Origin: Candidatus Rhodoferax mariagerensis | GTDB lineage: Bacteria > Pseudomonadota > Gammaproteobacteria > Burkholderiales > Burkholderiaceae_C | Direction of reading: 5' to 3' | Assembly (NCBI GenBank): GCA_016719055.1 | Contig: JADKAW010000011.1 | Span: 62,001-126,000, forward strand | Length of the DNA: 64,000 bases | Shown here: positions 52,261 to 61,452 of the stretch, in pieces | Numbering within the stretch: position 1 is the first letter of the stretch | Layout: each line of letters opens with the position of its first letter | The notes under the pieces: model-generated | Seen by the model: the letters and a program-made list of their open reading frames with translations, nothing else | Databases searched by the model: none | What the model was told of the DNA's origin: nothing | Position numbers and translations under genes: made by a program

Positions 52261-53208
52261 TTACGACCCAAGCTGCAAAATAATGTGGTGGTTGATGCGT
52301 TCTTGCACGGCGGCAGCGGCCAGCGCTGAATTGATGACCGGGCTGCCATCCACGGTGCGGTGCAGGCTGGGCGGGCGCAACAGATCGCCCTTCTGGTCAA
52401 TCACGATGGCCACGTCGGGTAGGTTGGGTTCCTGGCTGCGCCGTCTGACCACCGCCACCTCTTCGTCGTCGAGCTGCACGTAGGTGCCGGGTGGGCACAG
52501 TCCCACAATGCGCACCAGTGCGTGGCCTACGGCGCTTTCTTGTTCGGCGGTGCCATGAATCACATTTTGGGCTGATTCGGTAGCGCTGCGCCCTTCACGC
52601 GACTGGCGCGGGCTGATCATGGCTGCGTAACGGTCCACCACATGCAGGATATGCGCCAGCCGGTGTGGCGAAATCAGTGCGGCCAGGTTTTCACCGGGAA
52701 AGTCTTCCTTGTGGTGCAGCTGGATGGTTTCAAGCCACAACTCATCGGTGATGCCCAGGTTGTTGAGCATCATGGCGCCCTTGCTGGCATGGGCCCGAAT
52801 GGCAATCTGCTGCTCGGGGCTGGGCCGCGCGCGTTGCGTGGCCAGTTCGTCTTGCAGCGAGGTCATGGCAATGTTCATGGTCAGTGCCGCGCACACCAGG
52901 CTGTTGCGCTCTGTGCCGGGCAAATTGAAATCGTCCGACAACAGGTGGCACAACACGGCACACACCAGCGCGTGTGAGGCGCTGTAGCCCACCGGCGAGT
53001 TGATGGCCAGCTGAAACAACAGGTACAAGCCGACGTCGGCATCGTGCTTGAGCAGGTCCTGCATCCAGCGGTCATATTGGTAGATGCGCTGTTTGAATTC
53101 CTGCACGCTGTCAGGATGGGCCAATAGCAGGCCCAGCCCGGACTCCAGATCCGACCACAGACCCAGCAGGTCTTCGTACTCGTCTTCGGTGGTAACGACC
53201 AGGTTCAT
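52261..53208 (-). CDS. Degenerate HD-GYP-type protein
   Basis: 315 aa from ATG 53208 (a longer TTG start at 53268 would overlap yajQ). Helical core of an HD-domain: 'YSASHALVCAVLCHLLSDDF' (first His), 'AIRAHASKGAMMLNNLGITD' (His), 'QLHHKEDFPGENLAAL' where HD-GYP has HHExxDGxGYP, and 'HVVDRYAAMISPR' (Asp). The defining HD dyad is missing: the place reads 'ALTMNIAMTS'. It therefore probably lacks normal c-di-GMP phosphodiesterase activity. C-terminal ~80 residues form an extra domain with 'GTYVQLDDEEVAVVRR'. It lies beside yajQ, a c-di-GMP-binding protein gene. Confidence 0.75.
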   Translation of the reverse strand: MNLVVTTEDEYEDLLGLWSDLESGLGLLLAHPDSVQEFKQRIYQYDRWMQDLLKHDADVGLYLLFQLAINSPVGYSASHALVCAVLCHLLSDDFNLPGTERNSLVCAALTMNIAMTSLQDELATQRARPSPEQQIAIRAHASKGAMMLNNLGITDELWLETIQLHHKEDFPGENLAALISPHRLAHILHVVDRYAAMISPRQSREGRSATESAQNVIHGTAEQESAVGHALVRIVGLCPPGTYVQLDDEEVAVVRRRSQEPNLPDVAIVIDQKGDLLRPPSLHRTVDGSPVINSALAAAAVQERINHHIILQLGS

Positions 53209-53248
53209 GACGGGGTTGCGTTGTCTTGGCAAGTTTTGGCGGTAGAAA

Positions 53249-53734
53249 TTAGTCGCGGAAGTTGTCAAAGCTCAGGGGCATGTCGGCAACTTCTTTTTTG
53301 ATCAGGGCCATGGCGGCTTGCAGGTCGTCGCGCTTGGCACCGCTCACGCGTAATTTGCCGTCCTGAATGGCGGCCTGCACCTTCATCTTGCTGTCCTTGA
53401 TGATGCGCTGAATCTTTTTACCCAGCTCGGTTTCAATGCCGTCGCGCACTTTGATGACCTGCTTGACCTTGTCGCCGCCCATCTTCTGCACATCACCCTT
53501 GTCAAGAAAACGCACATCGACATTGCGTTTGGTGAGTTTGTTGCGCAGGATATCCTCAATTTGCGTCAGCTGAAAATCGGCGTCGCCAATCAGGGTGATT
53601 TCCTTGTCTTTGAGCTCGATCGCAGCGGGCGTGCCCTTGAAATCAAATCGCGTGCCGATTTCTTTGGCGGTGTTTTCCACGGCGTGCTTCACATCAACGA
53701 TGCTGGCTTCACAAACGGTATCAAAAGATGGCAT
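53249..53734 (-). CDS. yajQ: YajQ family cyclic-di-GMP-binding protein
   Basis: 161 aa. Matches the family from start to end: 'MPSFDTVCEASIVDVKHAVE', 'NTAKEIGTRFDFKGTPAAIE', 'DKGDVQKMGGDKVKQVIKVR' and 'LRVSGAKRDDLQAAMALIKK' to 'LSFDNFRD'. Two ferredoxin-like domains. In Xanthomonas and Pseudomonas relatives it binds c-di-GMP and controls transcription partners. Minus strand, divergent from murB. Confidence 0.93.
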   Translation of the reverse strand: MPSFDTVCEASIVDVKHAVENTAKEIGTRFDFKGTPAAIELKDKEITLIGDADFQLTQIEDILRNKLTKRNVDVRFLDKGDVQKMGGDKVKQVIKVRDGIETELGKKIQRIIKDSKMKVQAAIQDGKLRVSGAKRDDLQAAMALIKKEVADMPLSFDNFRD

Positions 53735-53824
53735 TTTTTCAGTTCATTGGGGTGCAGGTTGCGCCGGTCGCGCGGGTCTGCGGGGTGGACCATAGGCCTG
53801 TACCGGTCAGGCGACAATGCCGCC

Positions 53825-54897
53825 ATGTTAGTTCAGAAAAACGTGCCCTTGCAGGCTTTCAACACCTTTCATATTGTGGCCAAAGCCCAGGCGCTGGCGC
53901 GAATTGCCTGCGAGTCGGATCTGCTGGGCCTGCTGGCAGACCCCGAATGGGCGCAAACGCCCAAATTTGTCCTGGGTGGCGGCAGCAACGTGGTGCTGAC
54001 CGGTGACGTCAAAGCGCTGATGCTCAAAGTCGAGCTTGCCGGGCGGCGACTGGTGCAGGAAACCCCCGCGCCTTTGTGGTGGAGGCTGGTGCTGGCGAAG
54101 ACTGGCACGACCTGGTGGCCTGGACGCTGGCACAGGGCTACCCAGGCCTGGAAAACATGGCGCTGATTCCGGGCACGGTGGGTGCCGCGCCGGTGCAGAA
54201 CATCGGCGCTTATGGGGTGGAGTTGCAAGACCGGTTTGAATCCCTCGATGCCATCGACCTGCAGACCGGCCAGGTGTTCACGCTGAACGCCGCCCAATGC
54301 GCATTTGGTTACCGCGATTCTGTCTTTAAACATAGCAGCTCAGGCAATGCCAGTGCGGGCCAGCAGGCCATTGGCCTTAAAAATCGGGCGCTGATCCTGC
54401 GCGTGCGCCTGAGCCTGCCCAAACCCTGGAAGCCGGTACTGAACTACGCAGACCTGGAGCGCAAGATGCTGGAGCAGCACTGCAGTCAGCCATCGCCCCA
54501 GCAGATATTTGACTGGGTGTGTGACATCCGGCGCGCCAAGTTGCCCGACCCCACCGTGATTGGCAATGTGGGCAGCTTTTTTAAAAACCCCACGGTCAGC
54601 CTTGAGCAATGCGCAGATATCATTGCCCGTGACCCCAAAGTGGTGCACTATGTGCTGGCCGATGGCAGCCTCAAGCTGGCGGCAGGCTGGTTGATTGATG
54701 CCTGTGGCTGGCGCGGCAAGTCGGTCGGTTTGGCGGGCGTTTACGAAAAACAGGCACTGGTTCTGGTGAACCGGGGTGGCCGCAGCCCCGTTGAGAGCGC
54801 CACCGGCGGCGAGGTGATGACGCTGGCCAAGGCCATCCAGACCAGTGTCTATGAGCGCTTTGGCATTTGGCTCGACCCCGAGCCTGTCGTGGTGTAG
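53825..54897 (+). pseudogene. murB: UDP-N-acetylenolpyruvoylglucosamine reductase MurB, one-base frameshift
   Basis: From ATG 53825 the first frame gives the FAD-binding N-terminus ('VPLQAFNTFHIVAKAQALAR', 'FVLGGGSNVVLTGDVKALML') up to 'RRLVQETP'. The second frame takes over at about 54068 with 'VEAGAGEDWHDLVAWTLAQG', 'ENMALIPGTVGAAPVQNIGA', 'YRDSVFKHSSS', and 'TVIGNVGSFFKNPTVS' and the full C-terminus to 54897. The break is in a run of five C at 54063-54067; one more C would restore a normal ~357-aa reductase. MurB is normally essential for peptidoglycan precursor synthesis, so a sequencing error or very recent change is more likely than loss. Confidence 0.85.
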
Positions 54898-54905
54898 GTT
54901 TTGGC

Positions 54906-56180
54906 ATGAAATTCAGTAACTTTTCCATACGCACCAAGCTGATCGTCCTGCTGGGGGCAACTTCGGCCATGGCGTTGCTGATCTCTGCGGTGATGTCGCT
55001 GTCACTCACGTTTGTCACCCAGCGCAACGAGTCAATGCGGCATTTGCAGCAAATCTCGGACATTGCCCGCGAAAACCTGACGGCTGCACTGGCGTTTCGC
55101 GACGGTGCCAGCGCAGCGCGCATGCTGGGCTCCCTGAGCACCAATCCACGCATCCTGGCCGCCATCATTCACGACGACGAGGCCCAGCAGTTCAGTGCCT
55201 ATGTCGCGCCGAAGGCAAACCAGAAGGCGCTGGCGCTGCAATTGGCCGAGGTGTCGCAACTGGCCAAACAGCAACACCAGCAACTGTTCGAGCAGCGCCT
55301 TGGGCTGGAGTCGATCGAATTTGATTACATGTACGCTGTCAGCCCGATTGTTTTTGAAGGCAAAACCCTGGGTACCCTGACGCTGTTGTCTGACAACCAG
55401 GCGTTGAAGGAGCGGGTCAGCTACTTTGTTGTTATGCAGGTATTGATATCGCTGCTGACACTGTTCATCATTGTGCTGATTTCCATTCGGCAGCAAAAGA
55501 TTTTTACGGCGCCCATCTTTCACATCATCGATGTGATGCGCAACATTGCCCAGACCAAAAATTACACGGTCAGCGTGGAGACCATTCAAAACGACGAATT
55601 CAAGGTGCTGTACCGGCATTTCAACGACATGATCGCCGAGATTCGCGAGCGCGACGCCTTGCTAAGCCGCCTGGCCACCACCGATCCGCTGACTGTGCTG
55701 GCCAACCGGCGCCACGCCATGGAGGTGCTGCAAACCCTGGTGACGCGGGCGCTGCGTAAACAGGAGTTTTTTGGGCTGATCATGTTCGACATCGACTATT
55801 TCAAACGCATCAACGACCAATTTGGCCACCCGGTGGGCGATGTGGTGCTGAAAGAAGTGGCCGCCATCCTGATGCATGCAGCGCGTGAGTATGATTTGGT
55901 GGCACGCATGGGTGGCGAAGAATTTTTGGTGATGTGCGACCATAGCGACGTTGAAACCACTCATTTGATTGCCGAGCGCATGCGTCTGGCGATCGAAGCC
56001 AAAGTGATCACGCTTGATACTGGCAAAACATTGCGCATCACCGCCAGTGCCGGTGTTTATGCAGTGGTGCCTGTGTCAGATGATCTGGACGCGCCGCTCA
56101 GGTGTGTGGACGCAGCGCTGTACCATGCCAAAGAATCGGGGAGAAACCAGGTGTCGATGTGGGAAAACCATGAAAAATAG
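54906..56180 (+). CDS. YfiN-like membrane diguanylate cyclase
   Basis: 424 aa from ATG 54906. Domain order: membrane segment 1 (about 10-35), periplasmic CHASE8 domain ('RENLTAALAFRDGASAARML', 'NPRILAAIIHDDEAQQFSAY'), membrane segment 2 (about 170-195), HAMP, GGDEF. The active site is canonical GGEEF (336-340) and the inhibitory I-site R327-E-Y-D330 is placed five residues before it. So it should make c-di-GMP and be product-inhibited. Followed by a YfiR-type gene overlapping by 11 bases and a TonB receptor: this is the YfiN/YfiR pair in which YfiR holds the cyclase off from the periplasm. Confidence 0.92.
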   Translation: MKFSNFSIRTKLIVLLGATSAMALLISAVMSLSLTFVTQRNESMRHLQQISDIARENLTAALAFRDGASAARMLGSLSTNPRILAAIIHDDEAQQFSAYVAPKANQKALALQLAEVSQLAKQQHQQLFEQRLGLESIEFDYMYAVSPIVFEGKTLGTLTLLSDNQALKERVSYFVVMQVLISLLTLFIIVLISIRQQKIFTAPIFHIIDVMRNIAQTKNYTVSVETIQNDEFKVLYRHFNDMIAEIRERDALLSRLATTDPLTVLANRRHAMEVLQTLVTRALRKQEFFGLIMFDIDYFKRINDQFGHPVGDVVLKEVAAILMHAAREYDLVARMGGEEFLVMCDHSDVETTHLIAERMRLAIEAKVITLDTGKTLRITASAGVYAVVPVSDDLDAPLRCVDAALYHAKESGRNQVSMWENHEK

Positions 56181-56709
56181 TCTTTCGGTACTTCGGGCCA
56201 GTGCGCTGGCGCTGGCCGGGCTGATGTTGGCGGCCCCCAGCGTGGCCAGCCAGGAAGAAAACAAGCTGCTGGCGGTGTTTTTTGGTCGTTTTGCCAACTA
56301 CATCGAATTGCCTGACCGGGCGGCCACCCAATTTGTCATCACGCTGGTGGATGAAAATCCGTTTGGCAGCCTGCTGGAGGATTTGTACCGGGGCAAAGTG
56401 ATCAGCGGCAGGCCGGTGGCGATCCGGTATGCCACCCGGGTGGACGAGATTGGCCAAAGCGACATGCTGTTCATCACGCTGGTCAATCCGCGCAGCCGGC
56501 AGGAAGCGATTGACTACGCCACCAAAAATTCGATTTTGACGATCAGCACCGCCATGGGGTTTGCCGAACGTGGCGGCATCATTCAGCTCGACTTTTTGCA
56601 ACAGCACACGCGCATCAAAATCAACCACGCTGCGGCGGTCAAGTCCAACATCCGCATTGGTGCGCCCTTGCTGTCGCTGGCGACCGTGATACGGGGAGAA
56701 ACGCGATGA
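56170..56709 (+). CDS. YfiR family periplasmic protein (DUF4154)
   Basis: 179 aa with a signal peptide ('LRASALALAGLMLAAPSVAS'). 'NKLLAVFFGRFANYIELPDR', 'ATQFVITLVDENPFGSLLED', 'GRPVAIRYATRVDEIGQSDM' and 'LDFLQQHTRIKINHAAAVKS' follow the DUF4154/YfiR pattern including the terminal 'INHAAAVKSNIRIGAPLLSL'. YfiR binds the periplasmic part of YfiN and represses it. ATG lies inside the cyclase gene end; its stop overlaps the TonB-receptor start (ATGA). No paired Cys for disulfide gating is seen. Confidence 0.88.
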   Translation: MKNSLSVLRASALALAGLMLAAPSVASQEENKLLAVFFGRFANYIELPDRAATQFVITLVDENPFGSLLEDLYRGKVISGRPVAIRYATRVDEIGQSDMLFITLVNPRSRQEAIDYATKNSILTISTAMGFAERGGIIQLDFLQQHTRIKINHAAAVKSNIRIGAPLLSLATVIRGETR

Positions 56710-59072
56710 AAAGCCTGACCCTGGCCACCACTTGTCTGCTAGCAAGTACGGCGCTGCTGGCGCAGGACAAAACCCTGCTGCAGGCCAATGACTACTACCA
56801 AAAGTCGCTCGACGAGTTGCTGCACATCGAGACGCCGGCCAAGGCCGAGGTAGGCTCAAGAACCGGTGCGCGTGACGCGCTGGAAGCCGATGTGCCAATT
56901 GATGTGATCACCGCCGCGCAGCTTGAGGGCAGCGGCTACACCGAACTTTCCAAGGCGCTGATGAAGCTTGTGCCGGGCTTCAACTCGCCACGCCCCACCG
57001 GTCATGACGGCACCGACCATGTGCCGCCCTTCACCTTGCGTGGGCTCAACCCCGACCAGGTGCTGGTGCTGGTCAACGGCAAGCGGTTGCATCAAAGCTC
57101 TTTGCTCAATGTGAACATATCGGTGGGCCGGGGTACCTCGGGTGTGGACATCAACACCATCCCGCTGCGTTCCATTGAGCGCATCGAGGTGCTGCGCGAT
57201 GGTGCGGCGGCCCAGTATGGCTCTGACGCGATTGCCGGCATCATCAACATCATCCTCAAGGGTTATGGCCATGACAGCCGCGCCTCAGTCAGTTATGGGC
57301 GCACCACACAAGGCGATGGTGCCGTTCGCCAGGCTGATGTGTTTTATTCTTTGCCGCTGCAAAACGACGGTTTTGTCAATCTGACCGCTGAGGCCCGTGA
57401 CCGCGGCCGCACCAACCGGGCCGGGCCCGACCCGCGCTTGGGCAACCGTATCAACCATTTGATTGGCGAGACCGACGCCCAGGACGGGCAACTGGCTCTG
57501 AACGCCGAGGTGCCGGTCGATGCCCTGACCTTTTATGCGCACGGCTTGCTAGACCGGCGTAGCAGCAGTGCCGGTGCCCTGTACCGGCTGCCGACTGATG
57601 CGCGCAACAACCCGGCGCTTTACCCGGATGGTTTTTTGCCCATGATTGAGCCCAAAATCAGCGACTACTCGCTCAGCGCCGGACTGCGGGGGGTGAGTGG
57701 TGACGATGTGCGCTGGGACCTGAGCCTGACCCACGGCAGCAATGACTACCATTTTTATGTGGCCAACACCCACAATGACTCGTTGGGCAACAGCTCGCCC
57801 ACGTCGTTTGACAGCGGTGCCACCCGCTACACCCAAAACATCCTCAACCTGGATCTGGTGAAGAAGTTCGGCGCACTGAACCTGGCCGGCGGGGCCGAAC
57901 TGCGCCAGGAAAACTACCAGATCCGTCGTGGTGAGCCAGCGTCGTACATGACGGGCAGTTTCAGCAACATTCCAGGTGCCCAGGGTTTCCCCGGCTTTAT
58001 GCCCGACAACGAGGTCGACGCCACGCGCAGCAACCGTGCGCTGTACCTGGATGCGCGCTTTGATGTGTCGCGTGCGCTGGCCCTGGAGGCCGCCGCCCGG
58101 TATGAAAACTACAGCGATTTTGGTGCCACGCTCGACAAAAAACTGGCATTGGCCTACCGCCCTCATGACGATGTGTTGCTGCGCGCCAGCGCCAGCACGG
58201 GTTTTCGGGCTCCCTCGCTGTCCCAGGCCAACTACACCTCGACCGTGTCCACGCTGAGCAGCAGTGACGCCATCTTCAGGCAAGCGGGCACCTTTGCGGT
58301 CAACCATCCGGTGTCGGTGGCACTTGGGTCACAACAACTTCGGCCCGAAAAATCGAAGCATCAGACGGTGGGCGTGGTGTACCAGCCAAGCAGCGATTTT
58401 TCTGTAAGTTTTGATTTTTTTACCGCCGACATTGCTGATCGGATCATGCTGACCGGCAACATCGTCGACACGGTGTCGCCCCAGGTCAAGGCGATTCTGA
58501 AGCAATACGGCGTGCAAAGCGCGCGTTATTTCACCAATGCGATTGGCACCGAAACGCAGGGGCTCGACATCCGCCTGAACTACAAACACAGCTTCAAAGA
58601 CCACAGCAAACTCAAAATGGTCGCGTCCTACCACCGCGACCGTACCCGGATTACCGACGTACACCCACTGGCCTCGATCCTCGGCAATCAGACCACCACC
58701 GCCGTGCTGAACGACACCACCCAGTCATTCATTGAAACCGCCCAACCCGCCGACGGCTACAAGCTGTGGACCCAGTACGAGTCAGGTGTCTGGCGCAGCA
58801 CGCTCAATCTGAACCGCGTGGGCAGCTATTACTACGTCAACGGCAGCCGGTTTGGTGCCAAGCTGACCACCGACCTCGATCTGGCGTGGCAGTTGAGCAA
58901 GAATCTGGAAGTTGCGGTGGGTGCGAACAACATCTTCAACGTATTGCCCGACAAGTTTCCAACCACCAGCAACCTGTTTGTCAGTGGCAACGGCATCATC
59001 CAGTACGCACCCATCAGCCCGTATGGCTACAACGGGGCGTTTTTTTACGTTCGCCTGAATCTCAAGCTGTAG
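56706..59072 (+). CDS. TonB-dependent outer-membrane receptor
   Basis: 788 aa. Signal peptide ending at about 'LLAQDK'; plug domain from about residue 50 ('VPIDVITAAQLEGSGYTELS', 'FTLRGLNPDQVLVLVNGKRL', 'SIERIEVLRDGAAAQYGSDA', 'IAGIINIILKG'), then a 22-strand-type barrel and a terminal 'GAFFYVRLNLKL' ending in a hydrophobic residue. The ligand is unknown. It ends the cyclase-YfiR-receptor cassette with overlapping start, so substrate binding at the outer membrane may feed into c-di-GMP control (inference). Confidence 0.92.
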   Translation: MKSLTLATTCLLASTALLAQDKTLLQANDYYQKSLDELLHIETPAKAEVGSRTGARDALEADVPIDVITAAQLEGSGYTELSKALMKLVPGFNSPRPTGHDGTDHVPPFTLRGLNPDQVLVLVNGKRLHQSSLLNVNISVGRGTSGVDINTIPLRSIERIEVLRDGAAAQYGSDAIAGIINIILKGYGHDSRASVSYGRTTQGDGAVRQADVFYSLPLQNDGFVNLTAEARDRGRTNRAGPDPRLGNRINHLIGETDAQDGQLALNAEVPVDALTFYAHGLLDRRSSSAGALYRLPTDARNNPALYPDGFLPMIEPKISDYSLSAGLRGVSGDDVRWDLSLTHGSNDYHFYVANTHNDSLGNSSPTSFDSGATRYTQNILNLDLVKKFGALNLAGGAELRQENYQIRRGEPASYMTGSFSNIPGAQGFPGFMPDNEVDATRSNRALYLDARFDVSRALALEAAARYENYSDFGATLDKKLALAYRPHDDVLLRASASTGFRAPSLSQANYTSTVSTLSSSDAIFRQAGTFAVNHPVSVALGSQQLRPEKSKHQTVGVVYQPSSDFSVSFDFFTADIADRIMLTGNIVDTVSPQVKAILKQYGVQSARYFTNAIGTETQGLDIRLNYKHSFKDHSKLKMVASYHRDRTRITDVHPLASILGNQTTTAVLNDTTQSFIETAQPADGYKLWTQYESGVWRSTLNLNRVGSYYYVNGSRFGAKLTTDLDLAWQLSKNLEVAVGANNIFNVLPDKFPTTSNLFVSGNGIIQYAPISPYGYNGAFFYVRLNLKL

Positions 59073-59185
59073 GCTGGGCAGGTCGGGCCAGGTCGGCGAC
59101 TGAAACGGCCAAAGCACCTGAGCCATGCCGGACTATTTTGGGTGTGTGGCCCGTTTTGGCCCATTTTTCGCGCATGATCACGCCC

Positions 59186-60190
59186 ATGAAAAATATCATT
59201 GTGCTTGGGGGTACCGGCTTTGTAGGTGCCCATGTGTGTGAAAAACTGGTGCGTGAGGGCTGGGAGGTGACCTTGCCCACACGGCGTCTTGCCAACGCAG
59301 ACCACGTCAAACATTTGCCCAACCTGACGGTGCTGGAAATTGACGTCCATGACGATGCAGCCTTAAACGCAGCTGTGGCCGGGCAAGATGCACTGGTCAA
59401 TCTGGTGGCCATTTTGCATGGTACGCAGGCCGCGTTTGAACAGGTACATGTGGCCTTGCCACGCAAAATTGCCCACGCTTGTGCCCTGGCAGGAGTCAAG
59501 CAGGTGGTGCACATCAGCGCCCTGGGGGCAGACGCCTTGCAACCCGAAAAGTCACCGTCAATGTATTTGCGCTCCAAAGGTGAGGGTGAAGCGGTGCTGA
59601 TGCAGGCGGCCAGTGGTGCCGGCGCTGGCATAGCCGCTAAAGTGGGCTTTGATCTGACAATTTTGCGGCCCAGCGTGATTTTTGGTGCTGAAGACAAGTT
59701 CATCAACCTGTTTGCCAAATTGCAGCAAGTTCTTCCGCTGATGCCGCTGGCTGGCGCGTCGGCCAAGTTCCAGCCGGTCTGGGTCGAGGACGTGGCCAGC
59801 GCCGTGGTGCGCAGCCTGGCGGGTGCCAGTGCGGCCGCCTCGCCACGCATCATTGAGGTGGCAGGCCCCGAGGTGTTCACGCTCAAGCAACTGGTGCAGT
59901 TGTCAGCACAGCTCAGCGGCGTAGCCGGTGGTTTTGCCCGACCGGTGCTGGCATTGCCGCAATGGGCTGGGCGCCTGCAGGCCACCCTGATGGGGCTGGC
60001 ACCCGGTGCGCCCATGATGAGCCCGGACAATCTTGATTCGATGAAAGTCGACAACGTGGCGACCGGCCAGCAGCCGGGGCTAGCGTCTTTGGGCCTGATG
60101 GCATCGGCCTTGCAGCCGATTGCGCAAGACTACCTGAACCGCAACAATGCATTCAGTGGTCTACTGGGTCTGCGCAAGCGCTCCCACTGA
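59186..60190 (+). CDS. NAD(P)-binding protein, complex I NDUFA9-like family
   Basis: 334 aa from ATG 59186 (ATG 59174 is also possible). Atypical SDR fold: 'MKNIIVLGGTGFVGAHVCEK' is the dinucleotide loop, 'KQVVHISALGADALQPEKSP' replaces the SDR Ser/Tyr region with 'MYLRSKGEGE' (Y..K), then 'LTILRPSVIFGAEDKFINLF'. This matches NDUFA9-like proteins, which are common in Proteobacteria. Role may be NAD(P)H-dependent reduction or assembly; not known. Single gene. Confidence 0.85.
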   Translation: MKNIIVLGGTGFVGAHVCEKLVREGWEVTLPTRRLANADHVKHLPNLTVLEIDVHDDAALNAAVAGQDALVNLVAILHGTQAAFEQVHVALPRKIAHACALAGVKQVVHISALGADALQPEKSPSMYLRSKGEGEAVLMQAASGAGAGIAAKVGFDLTILRPSVIFGAEDKFINLFAKLQQVLPLMPLAGASAKFQPVWVEDVASAVVRSLAGASAAASPRIIEVAGPEVFTLKQLVQLSAQLSGVAGGFARPVLALPQWAGRLQATLMGLAPGAPMMSPDNLDSMKVDNVATGQQPGLASLGLMASALQPIAQDYLNRNNAFSGLLGLRKRSH

Positions 60191-60351
60191 CAGGTTCTTC
60201 ACTCCAAAAGTAATAGCTGACCGTCAAGTCGGCTAACGCTGGTACAAGCTCTGCATTCACATCGCCGAGACCTGGCTTGCCAACGGTCGCCCATTTTGAA
60301 AATGGATGGACTCCCAGGTTCTTTCTTCACAAGCACAGATTTTCTTCAACA

Positions 60352-60390
60352 TTGATAGCTGCTAGCGCTTATCTGGTGTGAGATAGCAGT
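60352..60390. repeat. Dispersed repeat, partial copy
   Basis: TTGATAGCTGCTAGCGCTTA followed by TCTGGTGTGAGATAGCAGT. Located in the 268-bp gene-free gap before lepB. Confidence 0.4.
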
Positions 60391-60458
60391 CGTTTTTGTG
60401 CGTAAACCTGACAACTCGCTGCCGCCAACCAGGCGAGCTTGGTGTTCATCGCGTGTAT

Positions 60459-61418
60459 TCACTGCAACACCAGCCCCAACCGCGACCAATTCACACCTTG
60501 TGCGTCCGACGAAAACCAGACCTGGCGGGCGCGGCCCAAAATGTCCTGCAGAGGCACGGTGCCAAAACTGCGCGAATCAACACTGCTGTTGCGGTTGTCA
60601 CCCAGCACAAACACCTGGCCATCGGGCACCGTAAGTTGCATTGATTGAGCCGGCGTGCTGGTGGCCCGGTTCAGCGGTGGCAACACGACGGCAGGTGTGG
60701 CACCGGACTGCGACTCTGACCACTGCACCTGCCATTGGCGGCCATCCAGCGCCTCGGTGATCACGCCATTGACAGGCTTGGTGCCAGCGCTGTGCAGTGC
60801 CTGGCCATTGACCCAGACCTGGGCGTTCTTGAGCACAATCTGATCACCCGGCAGGCCAATCACCCGTTTGATGTAACTCACACTGCGGTCGTTGGGGTAG
60901 GCAAAGATGGCGATGTCGCCGCGGTGCACGCCGCTCTTGCAGCCAGGGCAGTTGTAGCGTTTGTCGGCCCAGATCATGTCACCGGCGCGCACGCTGGGTG
61001 CCATGCTGTTGGACGGTATCCGGTAAGGCTCCACCTGATGCTGGCGCACATACAGGGTCAGCAGCGGCAGGGCCAGCAGGTCGCACAACACAAACACCAG
61101 TGCATACACGCCGCTGAGTTGCCAAGGTTTAGCCAGACCCGCCATTTGACGGCGTGCCGTGCGCCAGGCATCTCCCACCGCATAGGCCCACAGCCCCAGG
61201 GTCGCCACCAGGCCCAACAGCAGCGTCGGCAGCATCCACTGATCGGGCAGGTACAGCGCCACCAGCGCCACACCGGGAATACACAGCAAGGCAAAGGTCA
61301 AAAACAGCCAAATGGCACGGTTGATGTCGCCGTTATAAAGCTGGCCAAAACCTGGCAGAACCAGTGAGGCAAGGGCCGCAATGATCGGCCGGCGAGGGGT
61401 CATGGTGGGGGTCATCAT
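60459..61418 (-). CDS. lepB: Signal peptidase I with extra N-terminal membrane domain
   Basis: 319 aa from ATG 61418 (61415 also possible), ribosome site AAGGA. Residues 1-120 have several hydrophobic segments; 'LASLVLPGFGQLYNGDINRA' resembles a TM2/DUF5683-type motif not normal in signal peptidase I. The catalytic part has Ser138 in 'YRIPSNSMAPSV' and Lys184 in 'SVSYIKRVIGLPGD', plus 'VFVLGDNRNSSVDSRSFG'. Two Cys (157, 160) in 'YNCPGC' could bind metal or form a disulfide. Cuts leader peptides at the inner membrane; probably a second, specialised LepB rather than the housekeeping one (inference). Next to an ECF sigma factor gene pair. Confidence 0.85.
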   Translation of the reverse strand: MMTPTMTPRRPIIAALASLVLPGFGQLYNGDINRAIWLFLTFALLCIPGVALVALYLPDQWMLPTLLLGLVATLGLWAYAVGDAWRTARRQMAGLAKPWQLSGVYALVFVLCDLLALPLLTLYVRQHQVEPYRIPSNSMAPSVRAGDMIWADKRYNCPGCKSGVHRGDIAIFAYPNDRSVSYIKRVIGLPGDQIVLKNAQVWVNGQALHSAGTKPVNGVITEALDGRQWQVQWSESQSGATPAVVLPPLNRATSTPAQSMQLTVPDGQVFVLGDNRNSSVDSRSFGTVPLQDILGRARQVWFSSDAQGVNWSRLGLVLQ

Positions 61419-61452
61419 GGTGAAGTCCTTTGTTCAAAATTCAGGGTCGGTG

